Positions 56,096 to 64,000 of a stretch of 64,000 bases of DNA are shown here, one piece after another (position 1 is the stretch's first letter; each line of letters starts with the position of its first letter). The notes below the pieces were generated by a model. That model was not told where the DNA came from. It worked only from the letters and a program-made list of their open reading frames with translations, and did not search any database. Source of the stretch: Rhizobium sp. WYCCWR10014. GTDB taxonomy: Bacteria > Pseudomonadota > Alphaproteobacteria > Rhizobiales > Rhizobiaceae. The stretch is from the NCBI RefSeq assembly GCF_001657485.1, contig NZ_LXFU01000030.1, positions 124,001 through 188,000 of the forward strand, in the 5' to 3' direction. Made by a program: the position numbers and the translations under genes.

Positions 56096-56286
56096 CTGCG
56101 GCGCTCCGTCGAGCAGGCGGGCTTATATGGATATCGATATCAGACATCAGGATCGGCCGAGGACGTCGCGACCGGCGAGCATCAAGCCTTCAACAATCCC
56201 AACAGGATGGAATAGTTTTATCGCCCGTCCACTAGATGCCGTCCTATTGTGAAGACGGGCCGATCCATACCCGTCGAGGAGCTGGA

Positions 56287-57219
56287 ATGCGAAAACTTCC
56301 CCCGCTGAATTCGTTGAGGGCCTTCGAAGCTGCCGCAAGACACGGCAGCTTCACCGCAGCGGCGAAGGAACTCTTCGTCACGGTCACGGCCGTGAGCCAC
56401 CAGATCCGGCAACTGGAAGAATTGGTCGACAAGAAGCTCTTCGAACGCTCGGGAAGGGCTGTCGTCCTGACCGAGGCGGGCGCTGCGTTTTATCCAAGAT
56501 TGCGTGACGGCTTTGATCAGCTGGCCGAAGCATTTGCTCAGGTTTCCGGAGAAAAAGATGGCGATGTCGTCGCGGTCTCGATGACGAAGGTGTTTGCCGA
56601 GCGCTGGCTCATGCCGAGGCTAGACCGGTTTCATTCCGCTTTTCCCGATGTAATCGTGAACGTCCACGCCTCGGAAAACGTGGTCGACCTCCGGGCCGAA
56701 AGCATCGATCTCGCCATACGGTACGGCCCGGTCGATCTCGCAGCGAAGCCGACGATGCTTCTGCGGGACGTCTATCTGGCCGTGGCCGCCTCATCGATAT
56801 CGAACTCCGAGCGGCAGCCCGTGATCGACGACTACCGCAAGCGCCCCCTGCTTGCCTACAAGTGGAAGAATCCTGCATTCCTTTGCCCGACGTGGTCAAC
56901 GTGGCTGGCGGAGACGCCCCACGAGCGTGACGGCGATTTCAAGATATCCTGGTTCAGCGAAGAGACACTGGCCCTCCACGCCGCCGAACGTGGACTGGGT
57001 CCATTGCTGACGAGCAATGTACTTGTCGATGAGAAACTGCGGGACGGAACGTTGCGCAGAATTGAGGGACCCATACTGCCCGGCTATGCCTATCGCCTGA
57101 TCGAAGGCCCGTCATTTGGCAAGAAGAAAAGCGCGGTCCGGTTTGCCGACTGGCTGAAGGAGGAAGCCGTGACATTTGCTCGCGGCATTCCGCATCCGAT
57201 GAACGCCCCTTCCCCCTGA
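56287..57219 (+). CDS. LysR-family regulator, GcvA-like
   Basis: A 310-residue regulator. The N-terminus MRKLPPLNSLRAFEAAARHG, then FTAAAKELFVTVTAVSHQI, is characteristic of GcvA/AmpR-like LysR proteins. The effector domain spans about residues 95-290. GAGGAG lies about 6 nt upstream of the ATG at 56287. It follows the DUF1989 gene by 190 bp on the same strand and probably regulates it. A perfect 12-bp palindrome (56130-56141) lies between them. Confidence 0.9.
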   Translation: MRKLPPLNSLRAFEAAARHGSFTAAAKELFVTVTAVSHQIRQLEELVDKKLFERSGRAVVLTEAGAAFYPRLRDGFDQLAEAFAQVSGEKDGDVVAVSMTKVFAERWLMPRLDRFHSAFPDVIVNVHASENVVDLRAESIDLAIRYGPVDLAAKPTMLLRDVYLAVAASSISNSERQPVIDDYRKRPLLAYKWKNPAFLCPTWSTWLAETPHERDGDFKISWFSEETLALHAAERGLGPLLTSNVLVDEKLRDGTLRRIEGPILPGYAYRLIEGPSFGKKKSAVRFADWLKEEAVTFARGIPHPMNAPSP

Positions 57220-57399
57220 AAGCATTCGGAACTCCGTTGGCGGTATGCTATCGGGACGAGCGTCTGCCTGCGCTAGGAGCAATTGGTCTCGCACTGCGAT
57301 CGGCAAGAAGCTCCTCGCCGGGATGCGGTCAGGATCCGGTGGCGGATTTTCGAGCAGCGGCACATACGGTGGTGGGATGATAGGTTTGACAGGACTGAA

Positions 57400-57601
57400 T
57401 GACGGGTCTTCAGCAGAACCGACATAACGACGTTTAGTACCACCATGTCCATCTGGGATGTCGAAGCACCAGTCCTTGCGGCCCTTGATGTTCCCCGGGG
57501 TGAACCGACACCGGAGGGAAATCGGCCGTCCAGGCGGCGTCGAGCGCGCGCTGACCGAGCTCGGCGACCATCGACTGATACATGAGGTCGATGGACTTCA
57601 T
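57400..57601 (-). pseudogene. Decayed GSU2403-family nucleotidyltransferase-fold gene
   Basis: From ATG 57601 the frame reads MKSIDLMYQSMVAELGQRAL, then DAAWTADFP. After a frame change it continues as GNIKGRKDWCFDIPDG, GGTKRRYVGSAEDP. Both parts match what I recall as the N-terminal region of GSU2403-type nucleotidyltransferase-fold proteins. The rest is missing or unrecognisable. It lies 12 bp downstream of a long inverted repeat. Confidence 0.65.
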
Positions 57602-57613
57602 AAGTTCGACTCC

Positions 57614-57648
57614 ACCGTTATACTGTTTCTCAAAAACAGTATAACGGT
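57614..57648. repeat. 15-bp perfect inverted repeat upstream of the decayed gene
   Basis: ACCGTTATACTGTTT, loop CTCAA, AAACAGTATAACGGT. Short flanking TTCGA/TCGAA extend the symmetry. It lies 12 bp before the ATG of the GSU2403-like relic, a position fitting a repressor operator or leader hairpin. Confidence 0.8.
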
Positions 57649-58188
57649 CGAAAGAATAGGTCGTTAGATAGGCCGCTTAGCTCGGCCAAGGTTATGCGCG
57701 GCGAGTTGCTTTCCCCGCTCCTTCTTTCGCACAGACGCCTGATGATCGGGGACCAGCAATTGCGACCCTTCGATGTCGACATGTCGTCGACGACCGAGGC
57801 ACAAGATGTGGTGACGCTCGCGGAAGGTCTCGAGTCGCGATATCCGATTGTGCAGCCTTCCCGTGGTCACCAGTCAAATAAGCTCTATCCGACTCCGACA
57901 ATTCGACTTCACCGAAAAGATGGCTAGGGTCTTTGCTATGCGCCGGAATGTTGTCCATTGCTAACCCGTCGTCTGAACAGAAGACCACGTTTCCGTCGAT
58001 CTCGACAAATTCCGGATTCGCCACCTTGCGAAAATTTTCGCGGATTATTTGGTCGATCACCGGTTGTGAGCCATACTGACACCCGCCCTTAATCGGTGGC
58101 ACGCGGGTACCACCTTTGCCTTGCTGCCTTACTCCAGGGTCCAACCGGAAAAGCGACATCTTCGATCAGGCAGCGTAATGTTAGATCG

Positions 58189-59016
58189 TTATGACCTTCC
58201 ACTTGTGACAATGAACGCGCGCAATGCCGCCGCCATGGGTGTGCCAATGACGGCGAGATCGCGTACCGTGCTCATGTGATCCCCGTCGGCGACATGCGAT
58301 GCGCGCACTTCAAGCCCTTGGTCGAAAAGGGTGTCCCTGAACGCATTTGCCTGGACTTTGAACGGGTTGGTTTCCAGTCCGCCGGTCATGATAGCGACAC
58401 GCGTTGCAGGATCGTGCACGTGGCGCAAGGGCGTAAACCGTCGCACCTCCTCGTCGCTCAAGGCGATCTCGTCACGCAGGAAAGACCTCTGCAGGGGTTC
58501 GAGATCGTATAGCCCGCCAAGCAGGAAGGCGGCAACTACGCCCGAAGGCGCTGGCGAGCGATGGAAGAGAAAGGTTGCAAGATGTGCACCGGCGGAGTGG
58601 CCGCTGACGGAAAACCGCTTTGACGTGGCGCCGAAGCGATCGGCATGCGCCAGAAGAAAAGACTTGGCTTTCAGGACCTGACCAACCAGGACGTCCATTC
58701 TCGCCGTGGGCATCAAGGAATAATCGACGATGGCTGCAACCGCGCCAGCGCCGGTGATCGTTTCAGCGACGCAGGAATAGTCCTCCTTGGAAAACATCCG
58801 CCAATAGCCGCCATGGATGAACATGTGGATCGGCATGTCCGAGCCGGCACTGTCTGGCAGGAAGATATCGAGCGTCTCGCCAAGCCTATCCCCGTAGGCG
58901 ATGTTGGCCTCCATGGCGACAGTGCGCCGCGTTGCAAGGCTGCGAGCTCGAATGTCGCCCACAATCGCGTCGAAATCTGCGACATGGTCACGAATGCGGA
59001 ACGGATCGGCGGCCAC
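58189..59016 (-). CDS. Alpha/beta hydrolase, kynurenine-formamidase/esterase-like
   Basis: A 275-residue cytoplasmic hydrolase. HGGYWRMF supplies the oxyanion hole, GHSAGAH the nucleophile Ser, and the catalytic His is likely in DGDHMS. HGGYW is typical of arylformamidases and related esterases. Start GTG 59016 has GGAGG 5 nt upstream. It lies 11 bp after the aldehyde dehydrogenase gene, so is the last gene of the four-gene operon and probably releases an acid or amine from an ester or amide intermediate. Confidence 0.87.
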   Translation of the reverse strand: MAADPFRIRDHVADFDAIVGDIRARSLATRRTVAMEANIAYGDRLGETLDIFLPDSAGSDMPIHMFIHGGYWRMFSKEDYSCVAETITGAGAVAAIVDYSLMPTARMDVLVGQVLKAKSFLLAHADRFGATSKRFSVSGHSAGAHLATFLFHRSPAPSGVVAAFLLGGLYDLEPLQRSFLRDEIALSDEEVRRFTPLRHVHDPATRVAIMTGGLETNPFKVQANAFRDTLFDQGLEVRASHVADGDHMSTVRDLAVIGTPMAAALRAFIVTSGRS

Positions 59017-59027
59017 AGGTTCCTCCC

Positions 59028-60515
59028 TCAGAAACTTGTGGCAATGTACTTGGCTTCCATGAACTCCGCGATACCGTGATGCTGCCCTCCTTCACGTCCA
59101 AGGCCGCTCTGCTTCACACCACCAAAGGGGGCAGCGGGATCGGAGACCAGTCCACGATTAAGAGCGATCATTCCGGCCTCGATTTTGGAGGCGACCCGCA
59201 TGCCGCGGCCAATGTCGCGGGTATAGATGTAGGCGGCGAGGCCATATTCCGTATCGTTGGCGGCAGCGATGACCTCCGCCTCGCTCTCGAAACGGTAGAG
59301 CGGCGCGACGGGACCGAAAATCTCCTCGCAGCCCATGTCGGAGGCCGGGGAAACATCGACAAGCACCGTCGGCGGATAAAAAAAGCCGCGCCCTGCCAAT
59401 ATTCGTCCGCCGCAGAGGGCGCGCGCGCCGCGCGAAATGGCGTCCGCGACCAGGCGCTCGATCTTCTCCGCCGCCTTGCGCGTGATCATCGGACCGCATT
59501 CCGTATCCGGAGCCACACCCGGACCGACCTTGAGCGCGGCCATGCGTCGGGCAAATTTCTCGGCGAAAGCATCGTGGATACCGGACTGGACATAAATGCG
59601 GTTTGCAGCCGTGCAGGCCTCACCCGCATTGCGCATTTTCGCGACCATCAGACCCTCGATCGCCGCGTCAATGTCCGCATCGTCAAAAACGATGAACGGC
59701 GCGTTGCCGCCGAGTTCCATGGAACAGGAGATGATATTTTTCGACGCTTCCGCCAGTAGCGTGCGGCCGACGCCGGTCGAGCCTGTGAAGGAGAGTTTTC
59801 GCACGCGCGGGTCGGCCAGCATGGCGGCGATGACGGGGCCTGGCGTCGATGTTGTCATCACGTTCACCACGCCCGGCGGCACGCCAGCCTCCTCGTAAAG
59901 AGCCGCAAGCGCATAGGCCGTCAGCGGTGTCTCGCTCGCCGGCTTCAGGATGACGGTGCAGCCTGCGGCAAGTGCAGGCGCGATCTTGCGGGTCGCCATC
60001 GCCGCCGGGAAATTCCACGGTGTGATGAGAACGCAGATGCCGATAGGCTGGTAATCGACGACGATTCGGTTTCCACCGGCCGGGGCAGAGCCGAACTCGC
60101 CGGAGATGCGCACCGCCTCCTCGGCGTTCCATCGAAAGAACTCCGCCGCATAGGCCACCTCGCCGCGCGCGTCGCGCAACGCTTTCCCGTTCTCGAGCGA
60201 AATGAGCCTGGCAATCGTTTCGGAGCGCTCCACCATAAGTTCGAAGCAGCGGCGCAGAATCTCGGAACGCCTTCTCGGCGGCATCTCGCGCCAGCCTTCC
60301 GCGGCGCTTGCCGCAGCCTCCACGGCCGATGCCGCATCCACAAGGCTCGCATCGGGCACGGTGGCGATGACCGCCTCCGTCGAGGGGTCGACCACCTTGA
60401 TCTGACCCTCGCCCGCCGCAGGCCGCCAGGCGCCGCCAATATAGAGTCCGCGGGAGAACGCGTTGAGCTCGAAGGGATCGTGGTCTGGATGTGAAGAATG
60501 CTGGTTGACGTTCAT
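59028..60515 (-). CDS. Aldehyde dehydrogenase, succinate-semialdehyde dehydrogenase-like
   Basis: A 495-residue NAD(P)-dependent enzyme: Rossmann motif FTGSTGVGR, general base Glu in MELGGNAP, nucleophile Cys in GEACTAANR, and the structural signature EEIFGPVAP. The GabD-like branch oxidises short-chain semialdehydes. The ATG at 60515 follows the Fe-alcohol dehydrogenase by 13 bp. In the operon it would oxidise the aldehyde made by that enzyme. Confidence 0.92.
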   Translation of the reverse strand: MNVNQHSSHPDHDPFELNAFSRGLYIGGAWRPAAGEGQIKVVDPSTEAVIATVPDASLVDAASAVEAAASAAEGWREMPPRRRSEILRRCFELMVERSETIARLISLENGKALRDARGEVAYAAEFFRWNAEEAVRISGEFGSAPAGGNRIVVDYQPIGICVLITPWNFPAAMATRKIAPALAAGCTVILKPASETPLTAYALAALYEEAGVPPGVVNVMTTSTPGPVIAAMLADPRVRKLSFTGSTGVGRTLLAEASKNIISCSMELGGNAPFIVFDDADIDAAIEGLMVAKMRNAGEACTAANRIYVQSGIHDAFAEKFARRMAALKVGPGVAPDTECGPMITRKAAEKIERLVADAISRGARALCGGRILAGRGFFYPPTVLVDVSPASDMGCEEIFGPVAPLYRFESEAEVIAAANDTEYGLAAYIYTRDIGRGMRVASKIEAGMIALNRGLVSDPAAPFGGVKQSGLGREGGQHHGIAEFMEAKYIATSF

Positions 60516-60528
60516 GATGGTTTCCAAG

Positions 60529-61758
60529 TCAGAGGGCGGAAGCGGCCAGGTCGCCGTCATAGGCGGCGCGCACCAGGCCGCGCATGGCGGCCGCATCGAA
60601 GGAGCGGGGATTGTTCTTGATCAGCCGGCCAATGCCGAGCGCCTGCTCTGCGGCCCAGTCGATCCGGTCTTCCGGCAGGCCGAGCCCGGCAAGCGTCGGC
60701 GAGATGCCGATCGCGGCGAAGAGGCGGCACACCTCGGCAATCGCGGCATCGGCAACCGTCTCGTCGTCCTCCACGCCGGCGGGATCGAGGCCGAGCGCCC
60801 TACCGACAACGGCGATGTCCGCTGTAGCGACACGGCGATTATAGGTCATCACATAGGGCAGCATGGTCGCAACCCCGAGGCCGTGCGGCGTATGGGTCAA
60901 GGCACCGACCGGATATTGCACGGCATGAGCCGCAGCGGTACCCGCCGTGCCGAAGGCGCAGCCGGCTGCCAGCGCACCCATCATCACATCGGCGCGCGCA
61001 TCGATGTCGGAGCCGTCGACGTAGGCCTTTTCCAAGCTCCGGCTGAGGAGCCGGATGGCATGCAGCGCGAACTGGTCGGAGAGATCGCTCTTACCGATGA
61101 AGACATGCTGCTGCGCAAGTTCCGGATCGCCGGGGCGGCGCATGGCCGTGAAGGCTTCGATGGCATGCGTCAACGCATCCGCACCGGCAACCGCCGTGAG
61201 CCCGGGCGGGCAGGAAAGGGTCAGTTCCGGGTCGCAGATCGCCGCCGCGGCGATGAGATATGGGCTGGAAATGCCAACCTTCAGGATACGGTCAGGATCG
61301 GAAACAACCGCAACCGGCGTCACCTCGGAGCCCGTGCCTGCCGTTGTCGGCACGGCGATGACCGGCAGGACGGGCCCCGGCACCTTGAACTCACCGTAGT
61401 AATCGGCGAGCGCGCCGCCGTGTGCGAGCAGGAGCGAAGCGCATTTGGCCATGTCGAGGCAGCTGCCGCCACCGATGCCGATCACCATATCGGGCCCAAA
61501 GCCGCGCGCGGCCTCAACGCAAACCGCGACCGTATTTTGCGGCACGTCCGGCAGCGTCTGGTCATGCACCAGGACGACGATGCCGGCCGCTTCGAGCGCG
61601 GCGATCATTTCCGCAAAGACCGGCGTTGCGGCAAAACGTGCGTCCGTGCAGACGAGTGCGCGCCGGCCGGTCCTGCTGGCGACGCTCGCGAGCGCATGGC
61701 GCTGGCCGACGCCAAACAGGATTTCCCGCGGCAGCCTCAAGGCGGCAAAGAGGCTCAT
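60529..61758 (-). CDS. Iron-containing alcohol dehydrogenase
   Basis: A 409-residue member of the Fe-ADH family. The NAD-binding GGGSCLDMAK, the PTTAGTGSEVT motif, and the metal ligands Asp in CDPELT, His in DALTHAIE, and His residues in AAHAVQYPVG and LTHTPHG are all visible. Family members oxidise 1,3-propanediol, 4-hydroxybutyrate and similar. Its ATG overlaps the stop of the Ldh-type gene (ATGA). It should feed the aldehyde dehydrogenase that follows. Confidence 0.91.
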   Translation of the reverse strand: MSLFAALRLPREILFGVGQRHALASVASRTGRRALVCTDARFAATPVFAEMIAALEAAGIVVLVHDQTLPDVPQNTVAVCVEAARGFGPDMVIGIGGGSCLDMAKCASLLLAHGGALADYYGEFKVPGPVLPVIAVPTTAGTGSEVTPVAVVSDPDRILKVGISSPYLIAAAAICDPELTLSCPPGLTAVAGADALTHAIEAFTAMRRPGDPELAQQHVFIGKSDLSDQFALHAIRLLSRSLEKAYVDGSDIDARADVMMGALAAGCAFGTAGTAAAHAVQYPVGALTHTPHGLGVATMLPYVMTYNRRVATADIAVVGRALGLDPAGVEDDETVADAAIAEVCRLFAAIGISPTLAGLGLPEDRIDWAAEQALGIGRLIKNNPRSFDAAAMRGLVRAAYDGDLAASAL

Positions 61759-62789
61759 GATCTTTGACCCTCGAAGGCCAGAATGCGGGGGCGCGAACGC
61801 GCATTGAGGTCTTCCCAGAGGCGCTGGTCGATCTCGAACCCATTGCGGCTTGCCGCCACCCGCCGCCGGCGGGCACGATCACCCGGGACGAGAACCGGCT
61901 CGCCGGCGCCGGCGGGGGGTGAGGCGCGCACGGCATCGAGATAGGTCGACAGTCGCTCCGGCAGTCCCGGTGCCAGACTGGGCTCGATCAAGATGAAAAC
62001 GTCGCCCTTGTTACACGGCGACTGGCTGTCGAGCGTGCCGTGCGCATCCGGCGCGAGCGCCGAGCCGGCAAGAGCTGCCACCAGCAGTTCCAAAGCGATG
62101 CCGAGGCCGTAGCCCTTCGCGTCGCCAAAGGGCGCAATCGCACCGGCCTTGGCACGCTCCGGATCGGTCGTCGGGTTACCAGCCGCATCGCGCGCCCATC
62201 CCTCGGGAATGGGTCTGCCGGTCGTCGCGTAATGATGGATCCTGCCCATCGGCACGAGGCTGGTGGCAAGGTCGAGCACGAGCGGTTCTTTGGCGGTCGG
62301 TACGGCGATGGCGATGGGATTGGTGCCTAGCATGGCCTGGGTGCCGCCGAAGGGATGGACCAGCGCCTCGCTCGACGAGAGCGCGATGCCGACGAAACCC
62401 ATTGCGGCGATGGCCTCCACATAATGCGCGAGCATGCCGAGATGGTTGGCATTGCGCACGGCGACAAGGCCGATACCAAGATCCGGAATGTGAGGCGCCA
62501 GCCGCTCGATCGCGGACATGGCAACGATGGGGCCAAATCCCGACGACCCCTCCACCTCCAGCACCGCATCCGCGCGCCAGCGCTGCGTGCCCTTCGTCTG
62601 CGGGTCAATGACCCCGCGCTCGATCCGTTCGACCAGCCGCGGAAGCCGGTACAGGCCATGCGAGGGGTGCCCCTTCATCTCGGCCGTTACCAGGACGCGA
62701 GCCTGCAGGGCCGCATGGTCACGCGGTGCGCCATGCTCTTCCAGCAGGCGGGTGGCAAGGGCAAGCGCTGCCGCTTCGGATACGCGCAT
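61755..62789 (-). CDS. Ldh-family (type 2 malate/lactate) dehydrogenase
   Basis: A 344-residue NAD(P)-dependent dehydrogenase of the non-Rossmann Ldh_2 family. Conserved HPSHGLYRLP, RNANHLGML, FGGTQAMLGTNPIAIAVP (cut as FGGTQAMLGTNPIA) and FGDAKGYGLGI are visible. Members act on malate, ureidoglycolate, sulfolactate, or cyclic imino acids. Its ribosome site (GAGG) lies 7 nt before the ATG at 62789. First gene of the operon, divergent from the GntR regulator. Confidence 0.91.
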   Translation of the reverse strand: MRVSEAAALALATRLLEEHGAPRDHAALQARVLVTAEMKGHPSHGLYRLPRLVERIERGVIDPQTKGTQRWRADAVLEVEGSSGFGPIVAMSAIERLAPHIPDLGIGLVAVRNANHLGMLAHYVEAIAAMGFVGIALSSSEALVHPFGGTQAMLGTNPIAIAVPTAKEPLVLDLATSLVPMGRIHHYATTGRPIPEGWARDAAGNPTTDPERAKAGAIAPFGDAKGYGLGIALELLVAALAGSALAPDAHGTLDSQSPCNKGDVFILIEPSLAPGLPERLSTYLDAVRASPPAGAGEPVLVPGDRARRRRVAASRNGFEIDQRLWEDLNARSRPRILAFEGQRS

Positions 62790-62801
62790 AATTTTTCCTC
62801 C

Positions 62802-62828
62802 CTATATTAAATCGTATAGGATATAGGA
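62802..62828. promoter_or_regulatory. Probable GntR operator between divergent genes
   Basis: Inverted repeat CTATA, 8 nt, TATAG (62802-62819), and a tandem direct repeat TATAGGA/TATAGGA (62815-62828). Located in the 96-bp divergent gap. FCD-type GntR proteins bind such AT-rich short dyads. Confidence 0.55.
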
Positions 62829-62885
62829 TTGTCTTGGCCGCAGCATCGTGCTAGCGATTGAACCTGTCAAGAGGCAAGGCGGCAG

Positions 62886-63584
62886 ATGATTTCGACGAGA
62901 CCGAAGGAACCCTCGACGGGCACAACCCAGATACCGCGCGCCAACAGCCTGGCGGGCGACGTCTACGAGGCAATCTTCAACCAGCTCATGTCATTGAAGA
63001 TCGCGCCGGGGGCGCGGATTACTGTCGACAACCTAGTCAGGGAGTTCAGCGTCTCACACACGCCTATCCGCGAAGCCCTCGGCCGGCTTGAAGGCGAGGG
63101 CCTCGTCGTCAAGCAGCATCTCGTTGGCTATCGTGCCGCGCCGCAGATCACGCGGCACCGCTTCGACGAGCTCTATGAACTGCGCCTGCTGCTGGAACCC
63201 GACGGCGCTGCGAAAGCAGCCGAGGCGATGAACGACGAAAAGCTGGCCATCCTGACGGAGGCTGCAGGGGTGATGACACGCAGCGACAACAGGGACGAAC
63301 GAGCGAACTATTCGGCCTTCGCCCGCAAGGATGCCATTTTCCATGACCGCATCATGGAATTTGCCGGCAACGAGTTGATCCGCGAGATGCTGACATTCCA
63401 GCATACCCATTTCCATATCTTCCGCCTGATGTTTCATCGCCGTGTCACCGAGGAGGCACTCGGCGAGCATCAAACGCTGCTCGATGCCTTCGCGGCGCGC
63501 GACCCCGGCGCGGCTGCGAACGCAATGCGCATCCATATCGAGCATTCGCGCGACCGGCTGTTACCGGCCTTCGACGAAATCTGA
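62886..63584 (+). CDS. GntR-family regulator with FCD domain
   Basis: A 232-residue regulator: winged helix (about 25-90; LVREFSVSHTPIREALGRLEGEGLV cut as SHTPIREALGRLEGEGLV) and an all-helical FCD domain (about 95-225) with metal-binding candidates His in FHDRIMEF, His in EHQTLLDA and His in MRIHIEHS. FCD regulators sense carboxylic acids. It is divergent from the dehydrogenase operon and should repress it. It is 56 bp from the DJ-1/PfpI gene on the same strand. Confidence 0.92.
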   Translation: MISTRPKEPSTGTTQIPRANSLAGDVYEAIFNQLMSLKIAPGARITVDNLVREFSVSHTPIREALGRLEGEGLVVKQHLVGYRAAPQITRHRFDELYELRLLLEPDGAAKAAEAMNDEKLAILTEAAGVMTRSDNRDERANYSAFARKDAIFHDRIMEFAGNELIREMLTFQHTHFHIFRLMFHRRVTEEALGEHQTLLDAFAARDPGAAANAMRIHIEHSRDRLLPAFDEI

Positions 63585-63640
63585 GCAACCCCGGCGGGCA
63601 GGGACGAGCCTGCCCGATCTGACAATGAGGAGGAGAACCC

Positions 63641-64000
63641 ATGCCAGGCAAGAAAATCCTGATGCTCACCGGCGATTTCACCGAGGAGTACGAAATCTTC
63701 GTCTTCCAGCAGGCGATGGAGGCGGTCGGCCACACGGTGCACGTCGTGTGCCCGGACAAGAAGGCCGGCGACATCCTCAGGACGTCGCTGCACGATTTCG
63801 AGGGAGACCAGACCTACACCGAAAAACTCGGGCACAACGTCACCATCAACAAGACGTTTTCCGAGGCCGAGAACCAGCTCGATCAGTATCATGCCGTCTA
63901 CTGCGCCGGCGGACGCGGACCGGAATATATCCGCACCGACAAGCGGGTGCAGGCAATGGTGCGTCATTTCCACGAGGAGAAGAAGCCGATCTTCACCATC
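63641..64000 (+). CDS. DJ-1/PfpI-family protein (3' end outside window)
   Basis: 120 residues are visible, starting MPGKKILMLTGDFTEEYE. Glu in FTEEYE fits the conserved acid that pairs with the nucleophile Cys, and YCAGGRGPEYIR is the family's second strand-loop. The CHG-type nucleophile elbow should follow just outside the window. GAGGAGGAG lies directly upstream of the ATG. Members are proteases, chaperones, glyoxalases or deglycases; the function here is unassigned. Probably co-expressed with the GntR gene. Confidence 0.85.
   Translation, partial: MPGKKILMLTGDFTEEYEIFVFQQAMEAVGHTVHVVCPDKKAGDILRTSLHDFEGDQTYTEKLGHNVTINKTFSEAENQLDQYHAVYCAGGRGPEYIRTDKRVQAMVRHFHEEKKPIFTI

Larger units (their letters stand above)
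57220..58188. other. Gene-poor stretch with decayed genes
   Basis: About 970 bases. The only recognisable content is the frameshifted nucleotidyltransferase gene and its inverted repeat (listed separately). A minus-strand frame at 57692-58159 has a protein-like middle (FVEIDGNVVFCSDDGLAMD) but no family I know; it is probably a remnant. Confidence 0.5.

Noticed and set aside
56130..56141. Perfect palindrome GATATCGATATC upstream of the GcvA-like gene
   Set aside because: A 12-bp palindrome with this simple pattern may be chance; no second copy or conserved spacing was seen, so it is mentioned only within the gene entry.
60463..61767. 434-codon plus-strand frame opposite the Fe-alcohol dehydrogenase
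   Set aside because: The minus frame has all family motifs and an ATGA overlap with its neighbour; the plus frame shows none.
1..64000. tRNA, rRNA genes, attachment sites and replication origins
   Set aside because: No cloverleaf, rRNA stretch, att-like direct repeat beside an integrase, or origin-type iterons were recognised anywhere in the window.

Overview
The window looks like a chromosome or large-replicon segment of an alphaproteobacterium of the Rhizobiales, most likely Rhizobiaceae. The evidence is high-GC coding sequence, two DUF982 proteins, a ROSE-type thermometer in front of an hsp20 gene, a perfect EcfG (general stress sigma factor) promoter in front of a csbD gene, many SDR, ABC-peptide and LysR genes, and a giant RTX peroxidase of the peroxicin type. 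No rRNA, tRNA, CRISPR array or intact insertion sequence was seen. Genus-level assignment is inference.

Layout. (1) 1-10431, minus: a type I secretion locus. A 2666-residue animal-haem-peroxidase/RTX protein is followed by its PrtD-type ABC exporter and, with an ATGA overlap, by a membrane-anchored protein that runs off the window. (2) 10644-12802: a NarL-type sensor kinase and a LuxR-type response regulator that converge on one shared CTAG. (3) 12803-16474: a gene-poor stretch with an AI-2E-family permease, a DUF982 protein and one small hypothetical. (4) 16475-33473, minus: a roughly 16-kb, tightly packed catabolic operon behind a GlxA-type AraC regulator. In order of transcription it holds a Tat-type peptide/solute binding protein, two permeases, a double ATPase, an MFS carrier, a dihydropyrimidinase-like hydrolase, an SDR, an epimerase, a PuuE-like deacetylase, a ThDP enzyme, a second cyclic amidohydrolase and two more SDRs. 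Three of the enzymes lack family-defining catalytic residues, so this is the best candidate in the window for an undescribed pathway. (5) 34562-36370: stress-type small genes (secreted low-complexity protein, DUF982, hsp20 with ROSE element). (6) 37320-42621: a 1624-residue hybrid kinase with two kinase cores and three receiver domains, convergent with a single-domain response regulator. (7) 42857-48571: small stress genes, a fluoroacetate-dehalogenase-like hydrolase, a secreted protein, CsbD, a LysE exporter, a LuxR regulator and an SH3/Cys-rich protein. (8) 48572-50842: a putative sRNA/terminator, a FitAB-type toxin-antitoxin pair with repeated operators, an IS110 scrap and TspO. (9) 51030-57219: LysR regulators, a VOC protein, an NCS1 permease, an azoreductase and a DUF1989 protein, with a decayed SMR gene. 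(10) 57220-58188: a decayed GSU2403-type nucleotidyltransferase gene behind a 15-bp inverted repeat. (11) 58189-64000: an esterase/aldehyde dehydrogenase/Fe-alcohol dehydrogenase/Ldh-type dehydrogenase operon divergent from a GntR regulator and a DJ-1/PfpI protein cut by the window end.

Most of the window is accessory metabolism, secretion and stress response. The catabolic clusters each pair a transporter or oxidoreductase set with a local one-component regulator, typical of the adaptable part of rhizobial genomes. Starts were chosen mainly by Shine-Dalgarno position, and many differ from the longest reading frame.
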